DNA of 64,000 nt from Sphingomonas sp. Leaf67. Lineage in GTDB: Bacteria > Pseudomonadota > Alphaproteobacteria > Sphingomonadales > Sphingomonadaceae. Position numbers and translations under genes: made by a program. Shown here one piece after another: positions 17,898 to 26,747 of the stretch (position 1 is the stretch's first letter; each line of letters begins with the position of its first letter). The stretch lies in NCBI RefSeq assembly GCF_001421965.1, contig NZ_LMLP01000001.1, positions 1-64,000 on the forward strand, written 5' to 3'. The notes beneath the pieces are model-generated. The model ran no database searches and was not told the DNA's origin. It worked only from the letters and a program-made list of their open reading frames with translations.

Positions 17898-19271
17898 ATG
17901 GCCGCCAACTGGGCCCCCGATAGCTGGACCACCGCCGAAGCGCGCCAGCTTCCCAATTACCCCGATGCGCAGGCGCTCGACGCAGCGACGGCACAGCTCG
18001 CCAACTATCCGCCGCTGGTCTTTGCCGGCGAAGCGCGCAGCCTGACCGCCGAGCTCGCCGAAGTGGCCGAGGGCCGCGCGTTCCTGTTGCAGGGCGGCGA
18101 TTGCGCGGAAAGCTTTGCGGAATTCCATCCCAACTATATACGCGACACCTTCCGCGTCATCCTCCAGATGGCGGTGGTGCTGACCTTCGCGTCGAAGCTG
18201 CCGACCGTAAAGCTCGGCCGCATGGCCGGCCAGTTCGCCAAGCCGCGCTCGGCCGATACCGAGGTCGTCGACGGCGTCGAACTGCCCAGCTATCGCGGCG
18301 ACAATATCAATGACATCGCCTTCACCCCCGAAGGCCGCATCCCTGATCCGCAGCGGATGATCCGCGCCTATTCGCAGGCGGCGGCAACGCTGAACCTGCT
18401 GCGCGCCTTCGCGACGGGCGGCTATGCGAACCTGCATCAGGTCCATCGCTGGACGCACGACTTCATGGGCCGGTCCCCATGGGCCAAGAAATATGCCGAC
18501 GTCGCCGACCGCATCGGCGAGGCGCTCGACTTCATGGCCGCCTGCGGCATCGATGCCGACAGCGTGCCGCAGCTGAAGGCGACCAGCTTCTACACCAGTC
18601 ACGAAGCACTGCTGCTCCCGTACGAACAGGCGCTTACCCGGCAGGATTCGCTGACCGGCGACTGGTACGACACCTCCGCCCATTTCCTGTGGATCGGCGA
18701 CCGCACCCGCTTCGACGGGTCGGCGCATGTCGAATTCCTGCGCGGTATCGGCAATCCGATCGGCATCAAATGCGGCCCGACCCTTGAGCCCGATGCGCTG
18801 CTGCGGATGCTCGACACGCTCAACCCGAACCGGGTTGCCGGCCGCATGACGCTCATCACCCGCTATGGCCATGACAAGATCGAGGCGGGCCTGCCCAAGC
18901 TGATCCGCGCCGTTCAGCGCGAAGGGCATCCGGTGGTGTGGTCGTGCGATCCGATGCACGGCAACACGATCAAGGCGACGACGGGGTACAAGACGCGGCC
19001 GTTCGACCGGATCCTCGCCGAAGTGCGCGGCTTCTTCGCCGTTCACCGGGCGGAGGGCAGCCATGCCGGCGGCATCCACGCCGAAATGACCGGGCAGAAC
19101 GTTACCGAATGCACCGGCGGCGCGATTGCGGTCACCGAACAGAGCCTCGCCGATCGCTACCACACCCACTGCGATCCGCGCCTGAACGCCGGGCAGAGCC
19201 TCGAACTGGCGTTCCTGCTCGCCGAGATGCTGAACGAGGAACTGTCCGAACGCCGCCGCGTCGCGGCGTAA
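17898..19271 (+). CDS. aroG: Class II 3-deoxy-7-phosphoheptulonate (DAHP) synthase
   Basis: A 457-residue plant/actinobacterial-type (class II) DAHP synthase, catalysing the first step of the shikimate pathway from PEP and erythrose-4-phosphate. Signature segments are [13 protein letters not shown] (metal-binding cysteine), [28 protein letters not shown] and [14 protein letters not shown]. Length is normal. It ends just before an inverted repeat at 19313. Confidence 0.95.
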   Translation: MAANWAPDSWTTAEARQLPNYPDAQALDAATAQLANYPPLVFAGEARSLTAELAEVAEGRAFLLQGGDCAESFAEFHPNYIRDTFRVILQMAVVLTFASKLPTVKLGRMAGQFAKPRSADTEVVDGVELPSYRGDNINDIAFTPEGRIPDPQRMIRAYSQAAATLNLLRAFATGGYANLHQVHRWTHDFMGRSPWAKKYADVADRIGEALDFMAACGIDADSVPQLKATSFYTSHEALLLPYEQALTRQDSLTGDWYDTSAHFLWIGDRTRFDGSAHVEFLRGIGNPIGIKCGPTLEPDALLRMLDTLNPNRVAGRMTLITRYGHDKIEAGLPKLIRAVQREGHPVVWSCDPMHGNTIKATTGYKTRPFDRILAEVRGFFAVHRAEGSHAGGIHAEMTGQNVTECTGGAIAVTEQSLADRYHTHCDPRLNAGQSLELAFLLAEMLNEELSERRRVAA

Positions 19272-19312
19272 CGGGACTTTCAAGCGGGCTGCTGCCCTGT
19301 ACTGCCCCGACC

Positions 19313-19341
19313 CGTCACCCCGGACTCGATCCGGGGTGACG
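19313..19341. repeat. 12-bp perfect inverted repeat (REP-like) after DAHP synthase gene
   Basis: Arms 19313-19324 and 19330-19341 are perfectly complementary with a 5-nt loop. It lies 42 bp after the DAHP synthase stop, within the 326-bp gap before the ferritin-like genes. It could terminate transcription, but the absence of a U-run and its symmetric form suit a dispersed palindromic repeat too. Nothing else recognisable is seen in 19342-19597 apart from the AGGGAA ribosome site of the next gene. Confidence 0.6.
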
Positions 19342-19597
19342 AGGACGGATGCCTGAATCACGGAATATCGAGTGATCCTCGCACGCTCGCGAGGACGCCC
19401 TTACTTCGGTACCGACTCCCGGCCCCGTCGAATTTCCCGAAGCACAACCACCCCCTAGCCTCTTGCGCCCACACGCAATACAGCACGTCGGCAACGGGCA
19501 CGCGCGCCGCCATCATGGCGCGCACGTCACACGACTGGCCCGGGTCGTTCCGCGATTCCGTGCGGGACGGGGCCGAACGCGTTAAGGGAACCGGTAG

Positions 19598-20623
19598 ATG
19601 ACCGACGAGACACAGATGGTAGAAGCGCTGGACGTACGGGCGCGCCGGCGTGAGGAACGCCGCGACTTCTTCCGAGCGTTCGGTGCCGCCGCGGCGATCG
19701 GCGGCGGCCTCGCGCTGACCTCGTGCGATAGCGGCAATTCCTCGCCGACGCCGACCCCCACCGGGACCTCCACCGCAACGCCCACGCCGACCCCGACCCC
19801 TTCCCCGTCGGGAACCGCCGGTGCGTCCGACATCGACGTGCTGAACTTCGCGTTGAATCTCGAATATCTCGAAGCGCAATTCTATGCCTTCGCCGCCAAC
19901 GGCACCGGCCTTGCCGCCAGCCTGCTGACCGGCCCGACCGGCACGACGCCGGGCGCAGTGACGGGTGGACGCAAGGCGACGCTGAACGACCCCGTCATCG
20001 CCAATTTCGCCCGCGAAATCGCACAGGACGAAATCGCCCACGTCGAATTCATCCGCAACGCGCTCGGCAACTCCGCCGTCGCCATGCCCGCACTCGACAT
20101 CGGCGCGACCGCGACCAGCGCGTTTTCGAACGCCGCACGGGCCGCCGGGCTGATCGGCGCCGGCGAGACCTTCGATCCGTACGCCAGCGACGATAATTTC
20201 CTGCTGGCCGCCTATCTGTTCGAGGATGTCGGCGTCACCGCCTATCGCGGTGCGCTGCCGATCATCGCCAACACGCTGATCCGACAGGCCGCCGCCGGCA
20301 TCCTCGCCGCGGAAGCCTATCATGCGTCGATGATCCGTTCGGCGCTCTATGTCCGCGGGCTGGCGGCACCGTCACTGATCGATGCGACCGAATCGATCTC
20401 CAACGCGCGCGACAGCCTCGACGGCGGCATCGATATCGATCAGGGCATCCGCCCGATCGGCGACCAGTCGAACATCATGCCGTTCGACACCAACGGCCTG
20501 CCTTACGGCCGCACCACCGGACAGGTGCTCAACATCGCCTATCTGAACCGCAATGCCGTCGCGACGGGCGGGTTCTTCCCCGCCGGCGTCAACGGCAACA
20601 TCAAGACCAGCGCGGCGAACTGA
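19598..20623 (+). CDS. Ferritin-like domain lipoprotein, di-iron ligands conserved
   Basis: A 341-residue exported protein of the ferritin_2 (PF13668-like) type. The N-terminus has twin arginines (ERRDFFRAF) and a lipobox ending at Cys43 (LTSC), followed by a Pro-Thr repeat linker (about 50-72). The four-helix domain keeps all expected metal ligands: Glu89/Glu92 on helix A, E145-x2-H148 on helix B, Glu209 on helix C, E239-x2-H242 on helix D. It is therefore a likely periplasmic iron-binding or redox protein. A close paralogue follows 20 bp later, then an NRAMP transporter. Confidence 0.85.
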   Translation: MTDETQMVEALDVRARRREERRDFFRAFGAAAAIGGGLALTSCDSGNSSPTPTPTGTSTATPTPTPTPSPSGTAGASDIDVLNFALNLEYLEAQFYAFAANGTGLAASLLTGPTGTTPGAVTGGRKATLNDPVIANFAREIAQDEIAHVEFIRNALGNSAVAMPALDIGATATSAFSNAARAAGLIGAGETFDPYASDDNFLLAAYLFEDVGVTAYRGALPIIANTLIRQAAAGILAAEAYHASMIRSALYVRGLAAPSLIDATESISNARDSLDGGIDIDQGIRPIGDQSNIMPFDTNGLPYGRTTGQVLNIAYLNRNAVATGGFFPAGVNGNIKTSAAN

Positions 20624-20643
20624 GCCTTTCGGGAGCGAGACCA

Positions 20644-21645
20644 ATGACCAACGAATCGATCCTGATGGACCGCAATGCCGGCGACAGCCGCCGCGACTTC
20701 CTGCGCGCCGCCGGTGGCGTCTCCGCCGCCGTCGCCGGGGCCGGGCTGCTTGCCGCCTGCGGTGGCAACAACGGCAATCCTGCGCCGACGCCGACGCCCA
20801 CCCCCACGCCGACCGCATCGGGCACACCGACACCGGTGCCGAGCCCGGCGACGGATGCGGACATTCTGAACTTCACGCTGAACTTCGCGTATCTGCAGGC
20901 GCAATATTACAGCGTCGCCACGACCGGTGCCGGCCTCGACGCCAGCCTGCTCGGCGGCAGCGGCACCGCCGGTGCGGCGACCGGCGGCCGGCAACGCGTG
21001 TTCGAAGATGCGACGATCGGTCGCTATGCCCGCGAACTCGCCGCCGACACCCGTGCCCATGTTGCCTTTCTGCGCGGCGTGATCGGTTCGACCGTGATCG
21101 CGCAGCCCGCGATCGACCTTGGCGTCACCGCGACCAGCGCCTTTTCCAACCTTGCCCGCACCGCCGCGCTCATCACCGCCGCGACGGCGACCTATGACGT
21201 GTATGAAAGCGACGATCGCTTCCTGCTCGGCGCGTTCGTGTTCGAGGATGTCGTCGTCACCGCCTATCGCGGGATCATCGGATCGCTCGCCGGTGCCACG
21301 TTCCTCGATGCCGCCGCCGGGATGCAGGGTGCCAAATCCTATCATGCCGGCCTGATCCGGTCGGCGCTCTACCGTCGCGGCATTGCCACCCCGGCACTGA
21401 TCGACGCGACCGAAGCGTTGTCGACCGCCCGCGACGGGTTCGACGGCGCCGCCGATATCGATCAGGGGGTGCGCCCCGCCAACAACGCGTCGAATATCGT
21501 GCCGACCGACGGCAGCGGCATCACCTATGCCCGCGCGCCGGCCCAGGTTCTGAACGTGGCGTACCAGACGCGGACCTCGGTCGCGCTCGGCGGGTTCTTC
21601 CCCGCAGGCGTCAACGGGCTGCTGAAGACCAGCGCCGCGATTTGA
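20644..21645 (+). CDS. Ferritin-like domain lipoprotein paralogue, di-iron ligands largely lost
   Basis: A 333-residue tandem paralogue of 19598-20623 with the same plan: [10 protein letters not shown], lipobox at Cys39 (LAAC), Pro-Thr linker, ferritin-like domain, and shared C-terminal [10 protein letters not shown]. Aligned to its neighbour, helix A glutamates become Ala82 and Gln85, the helix B glutamate becomes Thr136 and the helix D glutamate becomes Lys231. Glu201 and both histidines (139, 234) stay. A normal di-iron centre seems unlikely. It may be a structural partner of the upstream protein. Ribosome site GGGAG is present. Confidence 0.85.
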   Translation: MTNESILMDRNAGDSRRDFLRAAGGVSAAVAGAGLLAACGGNNGNPAPTPTPTPTPTASGTPTPVPSPATDADILNFTLNFAYLQAQYYSVATTGAGLDASLLGGSGTAGAATGGRQRVFEDATIGRYARELAADTRAHVAFLRGVIGSTVIAQPAIDLGVTATSAFSNLARTAALITAATATYDVYESDDRFLLGAFVFEDVVVTAYRGIIGSLAGATFLDAAAGMQGAKSYHAGLIRSALYRRGIATPALIDATEALSTARDGFDGAADIDQGVRPANNASNIVPTDGSGITYARAPAQVLNVAYQTRTSVALGGFFPAGVNGLLKTSAAI

Positions 21646-21671
21646 CACGTCTCCGGGGAATGCGACCGACC

Positions 21672-23006
21672 ATGGCACCACCACCGTCCGCCGCCGAACC
21701 GGTCCCCGAACGTCGACCCAGCCTTCCCGGATCGTTCCGCACCGTGCCCGTTCCGGCCGGTGCGGGCCAGTTCTGGCGCAAACTCGGCGCCTTTGCCGGC
21801 CCCGGCTATATGGTCGCGGTCGGTTATATGGACCCGGGCAACTGGGCGACCGACATCGCCGGCGGATCGGCGTTCGGCTATACGCTGTTGTCGGTCGTCC
21901 TGCTGTCGAACATCATGGCGATGGTGCTGCAATCGCTGTCGGCCAAGCTCGGCATTGTCACCGGCCTCGACCTTGCGCAGGCATGCCGTGAATATTATCC
22001 GGCACCGACCCGCTGGGTGCTGTGGGCCTTATGCGAACTGGCGATCATCGCCTGCGATCTGGCGGAGGTGATCGGCACCGCCATCGCCTTGCAACTCCTG
22101 TTCGGTATTCCCCTCGTATGGGGCGTGTGCATCACCGCGGTCGACGTGATGCTGATCCTGCTGCTCCAGCAATATGGCTTTCGCAAGCTGGAGGCGTTCA
22201 TCGTCGCCCTGCTGATCGTTATCGCGGGCTGCTTCGCGGTCGAGCTGGCGCTTGCCCAACCCTCGCTCGCCGCCATCGCGGGCGGCCTGATTCCGCGTGC
22301 GGAGATCGTCACCAACCCGGCGATGCTGTACATAGCGATCGGCATCCTCGGCGCGACGGTGATGCCGCACAACCTCTATCTGCACAGTTCGATCGTGCAG
22401 ACGCGCAGCTTCGATCGATCGGTCGAGGGCCGGCGCGAAGCGGTGAAGCTCGCCACCATCGACAGCTCGATCGCGCTGATGCTGGCGTTGTTCATCAACG
22501 GATCGATCCTGATCCTCGCCGCCGCGACCTTCCACACCGCCGGGCGGACCGACGTGGCGGAAATTCAGGACGCGTATCAGTTGTTGACGCCGATGCTCGG
22601 TGCCGGTGCCGCCAGCATCCTGTTCGCCGTCGCCTTGCTGGCATCGGGGCAGAACTCGACGATCACCGGGACGCTCGCCGGACAGATCGTGATGGAAGGG
22701 TTCCTGAACATCCGGCTGCCGTCGTGGCTGCGGCGGATCGTCACCCGGCTGATCGCGATCGTGCCGGCGGTGGTTGTCGCCAGCCTGTATGGCGAGAGCG
22801 GGACCGCGCAATTGCTGATCGCCAGCCAGGTGGTGTTGAGCCTGCAACTCCCCTTCGCGGTCTACCCGCTGGTCCGCTTCACCGGCGATCGCGCCAAGAT
22901 GGGCCAATTCGCCAACCGCCCGGTCCTTGCGATGGCGGCATCGACGATCTGTGCGGCAGTGATCGTGCTCAATTCGGTGCTGTTGTATCAGGTCGTGACC
23001 GGCTGA
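21672..23006 (+). CDS. mntH: NRAMP-family divalent metal transporter
   Basis: A 444-residue inner-membrane proton-coupled importer for Mn2+/Fe2+. Both signature metal-site motifs are present: DPGNWATD on helix 1 and MPHNLYLHS on helix 6. About eleven hydrophobic segments are seen. ATG at 21672 is chosen because the GGGGAA at 21655-21660 sits at a workable distance; ATG 21660 and TTG 21642 would also be in frame. It follows the two ferritin-like genes by 26 bp, so metal import and periplasmic metal handling are probably co-transcribed. Confidence 0.93.
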   Translation: MAPPPSAAEPVPERRPSLPGSFRTVPVPAGAGQFWRKLGAFAGPGYMVAVGYMDPGNWATDIAGGSAFGYTLLSVVLLSNIMAMVLQSLSAKLGIVTGLDLAQACREYYPAPTRWVLWALCELAIIACDLAEVIGTAIALQLLFGIPLVWGVCITAVDVMLILLLQQYGFRKLEAFIVALLIVIAGCFAVELALAQPSLAAIAGGLIPRAEIVTNPAMLYIAIGILGATVMPHNLYLHSSIVQTRSFDRSVEGRREAVKLATIDSSIALMLALFINGSILILAAATFHTAGRTDVAEIQDAYQLLTPMLGAGAASILFAVALLASGQNSTITGTLAGQIVMEGFLNIRLPSWLRRIVTRLIAIVPAVVVASLYGESGTAQLLIASQVVLSLQLPFAVYPLVRFTGDRAKMGQFANRPVLAMAASTICAAVIVLNSVLLYQVVTG

Positions 23007-23070
23007 CCGGCATCTAAACTAGACGGGCTTGACATTCGGTTCGCTGGACGCCGGATTAGTGTTCCATCGC

Positions 23071-23181
23071 CTTTCGTCACTCCCGCGCAGGCGGGAGTCC
23101 ATATATGCCGGCGTCGCGAATCCAGCCAAACCCTCGGCGTCTATCGCTTCCCGCCTGCGCGGGAATGACGAAATTCCGTGG
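23071..23181. repeat. REPIN-like repeat, copy A
   Basis: Two inverted REP-type hairpins (TCCCGC..GCGGGA at 23081-23096 and about 23148-23164) flank a 50-bp interior. The full 108-bp unit is closely matched, in the opposite orientation, by 54791-54898; the interior CCAGCCAAACC is also shared. It lies in the gap between mntH and the next gene and carries no ORF. Such pairs are usually mobilised in trans by RAYT transposases; none is in this window. Confidence 0.85.
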
Positions 23182-23204
23182 TTGTCGCTGAATGTCGATC
23201 GCTC

Positions 23205-23600
23205 CTAAGCCTGATCGCCCGCGCCGTGCACGAACTTGCCCGACACCCGCGCCCGCACCAGGCAAGTCGCGTCGCCATTGACACAGAGCAGCAGCAGCGC
23301 ATCGTCGCCGACCCGGTACCAATGCTCGTCGGCCCTGGCAGCACTAAGGCCGAGATCGGTCAGCCCGGTCAGCCGATACGCGGCGACGACGCAGGGCGCG
23401 GGCACCCGGACGGTCGACTTCTCACCGGCATAGTCGCACCCGGCCGGCGTTGCGAATGCCGCCGCCACGACCGGCTGGCTCGGATAATGATGCATGTCGA
23501 GCACCCCCTTCGCCGCCAGCCCGAACGCCAGCAACAGCAACAGCGCCGCCGCACCGACCTCGAACAGCACCAGACTACGCTTGCGCGTGACCTCGACCAT
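23205..23600 (-). CDS. Hypothetical membrane-anchored protein
   Basis: 131 residues, not recognised. A basic N-terminus (MVEVTRKRSLV) leads into one transmembrane helix (about residues 10-30, leucine/alanine-rich). An extracytoplasmic domain of about 95 residues follows, with three or four cysteines (GCDYAG, APCVVAAY, LLLCVNGDATCLV) that could form disulfides. The start at 23600 is the third of three consecutive ATGs, placed after a GAGAGAGGG ribosome site. No operon partner is evident. Confidence 0.6.
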   Translation of the reverse strand: MVEVTRKRSLVLFEVGAAALLLLLAFGLAAKGVLDMHHYPSQPVVAAAFATPAGCDYAGEKSTVRVPAPCVVAAYRLTGLTDLGLSAARADEHWYRVGDDALLLLCVNGDATCLVRARVSGKFVHGAGDQA

Positions 23601-23906
23601 CATCATCCCTCTCTCTGTCGCGAACGACGATAGGACAGACGGGTTAACAACGCGTTGGCCATAGGTGGCGGGCAAGCTTTCCTACTTTGCCGGGCCGTGC
23701 GACGATGCGACTGTTCTTTGAAAGCACCGTTCCGATTTCGAGCTCGCGGCGCAGCCAGTGTAAACATCGGCGCGATGCGAACCGTTCTAACCAATTGCCA
23801 TCGCTGTACTTAAACGCGACCGGCCCAAAGCTCCAACATCGCCATCGTGTCAACTTCGCCAACTTCCGCCACTGGACAGCGATTATGGTTGCGCTATGAA
23901 ACTGAT
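23601..23906. other. 306-bp intergenic region of somewhat lower GC
   Basis: Divergent promoter space between the hypothetical membrane protein and the flavin oxidoreductase gene. It is less GC-rich than its surroundings and contains short frames on both strands (for example 23644-23862 minus) with no recognisable domains. No repeat or RNA structure was identified. Confidence 0.45.
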
Positions 23907-24851
23907 ATGGCGCTCCCTCCCCTGTTCGAAACGCTCGCCCTCCCCGTGATCGGCTCGCCGCTCTTCATCATCTCCGGCCCCGATCTGGTCATCGCGCAGT
24001 GCAAGGCGGGGATCGTCGGCTCGTTCCCGGCGCTGAACGCCCGCCCGCAGGCGCAGCTCGACGAATGGTTGCACCGCATTACCGAGGAACTGGCCGCGCA
24101 TGACCGCGCCCATCCCGACCGTCCCGCCGCGCCGTTCGCGGTGAACCAGATCGTCCACCGTTCGAACGATCGGCTGGAGGCGGACCTTGCTACCTGTGCC
24201 AAATGGAAAGTTCCGATCGTCATCACCTCGCTCGGCGCGCGCGAGGATCTCAATACTGCCGTCCATGGCTGGGGCGGCATTATCCTGCACGACGTGATCG
24301 ATGACCGCTTCGCGCACAAGGCGGTGGAAAAGGGTGCCGACGGGCTGATTCTCGTCTGCACCGGGGCCGGCGGTCATGCCGGTCGTCTCAACCCCTTCGC
24401 CTTCACGCAGGAGGTGCGGCAATGGTTCGACGGCCCGCTCGCGCTGTCGGGCGCGATCGCCAATGGCGGGGCGGTACTCGCGGCGCAGGCAGCGGGTGCC
24501 GACCTCGCCTATGTCGGATCCCCCTTCATCGCGACCGCCGAAGCCAGTGCCGTCCCGGCCTATAAGCAGGCGGTGGTCGACGGTCGCGCCGACGATATCG
24601 TCTACAGCAATCTGTTCACCGGCGTACACGGCAATTATCTGCGTGGCTCGATCGTCGCAGCCGGACTCGATCCCGACGCTCTTCCCGAAAGCGACCATTC
24701 GGCGATGAATTTCGGTTCGGCGGCCAAGGCATGGAAGGATATTTGGGGTGCCGGGCAAGGCATCGGCGCGGTCGACGCGGTCGTCCCCGCCGCCGATCTT
24801 GTCGCCCGGATGGCGGCCGAATATCAGGCCGCCCGTACCCGCCTGCTATAG
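23907..24851 (+). CDS. NAD(P)H-dependent flavin oxidoreductase (nitronate monooxygenase-like)
   Basis: A 314-residue FMN-dependent TIM-barrel protein of the nitronate monooxygenase/2-nitropropane dioxygenase family. Key regions are the opening LALPVIGSPLFIISGPDLVIAQ split around the glycine turn, the CTGAGGHAGR flavin/active-site loop with its conserved histidine, and GGAVLAAQAAGADLAYVGS. The ATG at 23907 is preferred because family similarity begins there. Its 3' end overlaps the convergent DUF1465 gene by 6 bp. Physiological substrate is uncertain. Confidence 0.87.
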   Translation: MALPPLFETLALPVIGSPLFIISGPDLVIAQCKAGIVGSFPALNARPQAQLDEWLHRITEELAAHDRAHPDRPAAPFAVNQIVHRSNDRLEADLATCAKWKVPIVITSLGAREDLNTAVHGWGGIILHDVIDDRFAHKAVEKGADGLILVCTGAGGHAGRLNPFAFTQEVRQWFDGPLALSGAIANGGAVLAAQAAGADLAYVGSPFIATAEASAVPAYKQAVVDGRADDIVYSNLFTGVHGNYLRGSIVAAGLDPDALPESDHSAMNFGSAAKAWKDIWGAGQGIGAVDAVVPAADLVARMAAEYQAARTRLL

Positions 24852-25304
24852 CCGCGTCGCCAGCCGTTCGAACATCGCCCGCGCGGGACTGGCTGCCGGC
24901 GGTGCGCTCCGCGACCGCTCCATCCGTTCCGCCCGGCGATACAGATCAACGCTCGCCCGGATCAGCGTCTGCGTGCCCACCGGCATCGCCCCCAGCGTGT
25001 CGTCGTCGGTTGCCGGCCCGGCGGCCAGCGTGCGCAACGGATCGTCACCCATTTCCTGCGACATCTCGCCCGCGTCGATCGCCTTCTGCGTCAACAGCCA
25101 TGCAATGACGTGCATCAACCGGGTCGTGATCTTCAGCGACTCGCAGGACAGCACCACACGCGCCATGGGATCGAGCGTCGCCCGCTCGGCCATCCCGACC
25201 TGATCGAAATAGGCTCGTGCCTCATCGGCGAGCACCATCGCTTCGACGTACATCGAATCGATCAATCGGCGATGCACCATCGCACCGTTTTCGGCTACGT
25301 CCAT
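24846..25304 (-). CDS. DUF1465-family protein (RcdA-like)
   Basis: A 152-residue, largely helical cytosolic protein of the DUF1465 family. In Caulobacter the family member RcdA is an adaptor for ClpXP-dependent CtrA degradation. Typical segments are FVEAMVLADEARAYFD-like YVEAMVLADEARAYFD, CESLKITTRLMHVIAWLL and a Glu/Asp-rich turn. Whether it works as a proteolysis adaptor here is inference. It precedes (on the minus strand) nothing obvious and overlaps the flavin oxidoreductase end by 6 bp. Confidence 0.75.
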   Translation of the reverse strand: MDVAENGAMVHRRLIDSMYVEAMVLADEARAYFDQVGMAERATLDPMARVVLSCESLKITTRLMHVIAWLLTQKAIDAGEMSQEMGDDPLRTLAAGPATDDDTLGAMPVGTQTLIRASVDLYRRAERMERSRSAPPAASPARAMFERLATRL

Positions 25305-25387
25305 GGCGGCAGGATGCCACGCCGGCTCGACTCGCGAAAGAGGCGGCCGGATTGGCTGGCTGTGCCGTCCGTCCCCGAATATGACGA

Positions 25388-25585
25388 TCAGGCGATGATA
25401 TCGGGGATCAGCTGGTCCTCGATCGCCGCCATTTCGTCGCGGAGGCGCAATTTGCGGCGTTTCAGCCGTGCCAGCTGCAACTGGTCGAGGTGAGTCGCGG
25501 TTGCCAACGCCGCAATCGCGTCGTCCAGATCGCGGTGCTCGATCCGCAACAGTCCCAGCCGCTGCTCAAGGTCCGATTCGTCCAT
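25388..25585 (-). CDS. DUF465/YdcH-family small protein
   Basis: A 65-residue coiled-coil protein with the DUF465 pattern: an N-terminal helix (LEQRLGLLRIEHRDLDDAI) and a basic second helix (QLARLKRRKLRLRDEMAAIE). Function is unknown in the family. A second, divergent DUF465 gene lies 150 bp away on the other strand. Confidence 0.8.
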   Translation of the reverse strand: MDESDLEQRLGLLRIEHRDLDDAIAALATATHLDQLQLARLKRRKLRLRDEMAAIEDQLIPDIIA

Positions 25586-25735
25586 CGGCTCCCATAGTCA
25601 CCCGCCGTCCGGGCGCTGGCAACGGTCCGTCAGCGATTTTCGCACGTCGTGTCGAAAATCCCATCGGACATGGCGACATTGGCCCGGTCCTGTGTTCTAC
25701 TCATTCCCCCAACAGCCAAGCAGGAGGATGCAACG

Positions 25736-25891
25736 ATGCAGTCTGCCCACCTCACCGCACTCGAAGCGAAACACGCGACGCTCGACCGACAGATTTCGGT
25801 AGAGACCCATCGCCCCGCGCCCGATCAGTCGCTCCTGTCGTCGCTAAAGAAACGCAAATTGCAGGTGAAGCAGGAGATATCGTCGCTGTGA
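25736..25891 (+). CDS. DUF465/YdcH-family small protein
   Basis: A 51-residue DUF465 protein: LTALEAKHATLDRQISVE followed by the hallmark LLSSLKKRKLQVKQEIS. The start at 25736 (MQSAHL) follows AGGAGG about eight bases upstream, a near-perfect ribosome site. The upstream in-frame extension is not family-like. It sits between a second DUF465 gene and the convergent dksA. Confidence 0.83.
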   Translation: MQSAHLTALEAKHATLDRQISVETHRPAPDQSLLSSLKKRKLQVKQEISSL

Positions 25892-25936
25892 CGCACCGCG
25901 CGGGGTCGGTCATCGGCCCCGCGCTTCGCATCGACG

Positions 25937-26395
25937 CTATTCCTCGCGCGAAACCTTTTCCTGCCGTTCGTGACGGCTTTGCGCCTCTACCGTCATCGTC
26001 GCGATCGGACGCGCTTCCAGCCGGCCCAGCGCGATCGGCTCTCCGGTCACCTCGCAATACCCATATTCACCGTCGTCGATCCGACGCACCGCCGCCTCGA
26101 TCTTGGAGATCAGCTTGCGCTGCCGGTCGCGGGTCCGCAGTTCGATCGACCAGTCGGTCTCGCTCGACGCACGATCGGTCAGATCCGCCTCTCGCAGCGA
26201 TTCATTCTGAAGATGCGCCAGCGTATCCTGCGATTCGCGCAGGATCGCTTCCTTCCAAGCGAGCAGCTTGGCGCGAAAATAGGCCTGTTGCCGCGGATTC
26301 ATGAACGGCTCGTCCGCGTGCGGACGATACCCGTCATCATTTGCCGGCGGCGGTATGTCGAGAGGTCGTGTCGTATCGCTCAAAACCGTGGCCAT
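25937..26395 (-). CDS. dksA: DksA/TraR-family transcription factor, single-cysteine type
   Basis: A 152-residue RNA polymerase secondary-channel regulator that acts with ppGpp in the stringent response. It has the coiled-coil with the acidic tip region (DLTDRASSETDW), followed by the C-terminal globular segment EYGYCEVTGEPIALGRLEARP. Only one cysteine of the usual four-cysteine zinc finger is present, as in many alphaproteobacterial DksA proteins. The start at 26395 is chosen because MATVLSDT is the first family-like residue run; the upstream extension looks non-coding. Confidence 0.9.
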   Translation of the reverse strand: MATVLSDTTRPLDIPPPANDDGYRPHADEPFMNPRQQAYFRAKLLAWKEAILRESQDTLAHLQNESLREADLTDRASSETDWSIELRTRDRQRKLISKIEAAVRRIDDGEYGYCEVTGEPIALGRLEARPIATMTVEAQSRHERQEKVSREE

Positions 26396-26747
26396 CCCAA
26401 TCTCCACCCCGGAGCTTCCCCTGACGAAGTCCGCGGGGTGCCGCCTCTCGTTTGTCCGCGCGCCTATATCGGGCGGAAGGCAGCACCACAAGCGTCCAGG
26501 ACCAGCCGTCGAAAGCGCGGCGGTTCAAAAGGGTTAACCGGATCGGTTCGCTTGTGAACCCACGTCCCTTTACGGTACGTTAACCGCCGTCGCCGGCTAG
26601 CGTGTCGCGCCGTTCCCAAATAAGGCGGCAAAACGAACCCGGCATGGGTTGAGTTTTACGCTTTGTTTTGTCTTGGTGGAGCAGACTAACCCCCGAGTAT
26701 CGTGGCGACGCGATGACCGGTGGTTCTTACAGGAAGAATGGTGCGGC
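26396..26747. other. 352-bp divergent promoter region
   Basis: Space between dksA (minus) and the PEP-CTERM-type protein gene (plus). It contains several GTTAAC-type AT-rich stretches around 26535-26585 that could be promoter elements for dksA. An AGGAAG ribosome site sits before 26748. No ORF with recognisable domains and no sigma-54-type -24/-12 motif was found by eye. Confidence 0.45.

Noticed and set aside
23644..23862. 72-residue minus-strand ORF in the low-GC gap
   Set aside because: Contains no recognisable domain and no convincing start context; not enough to call a gene.
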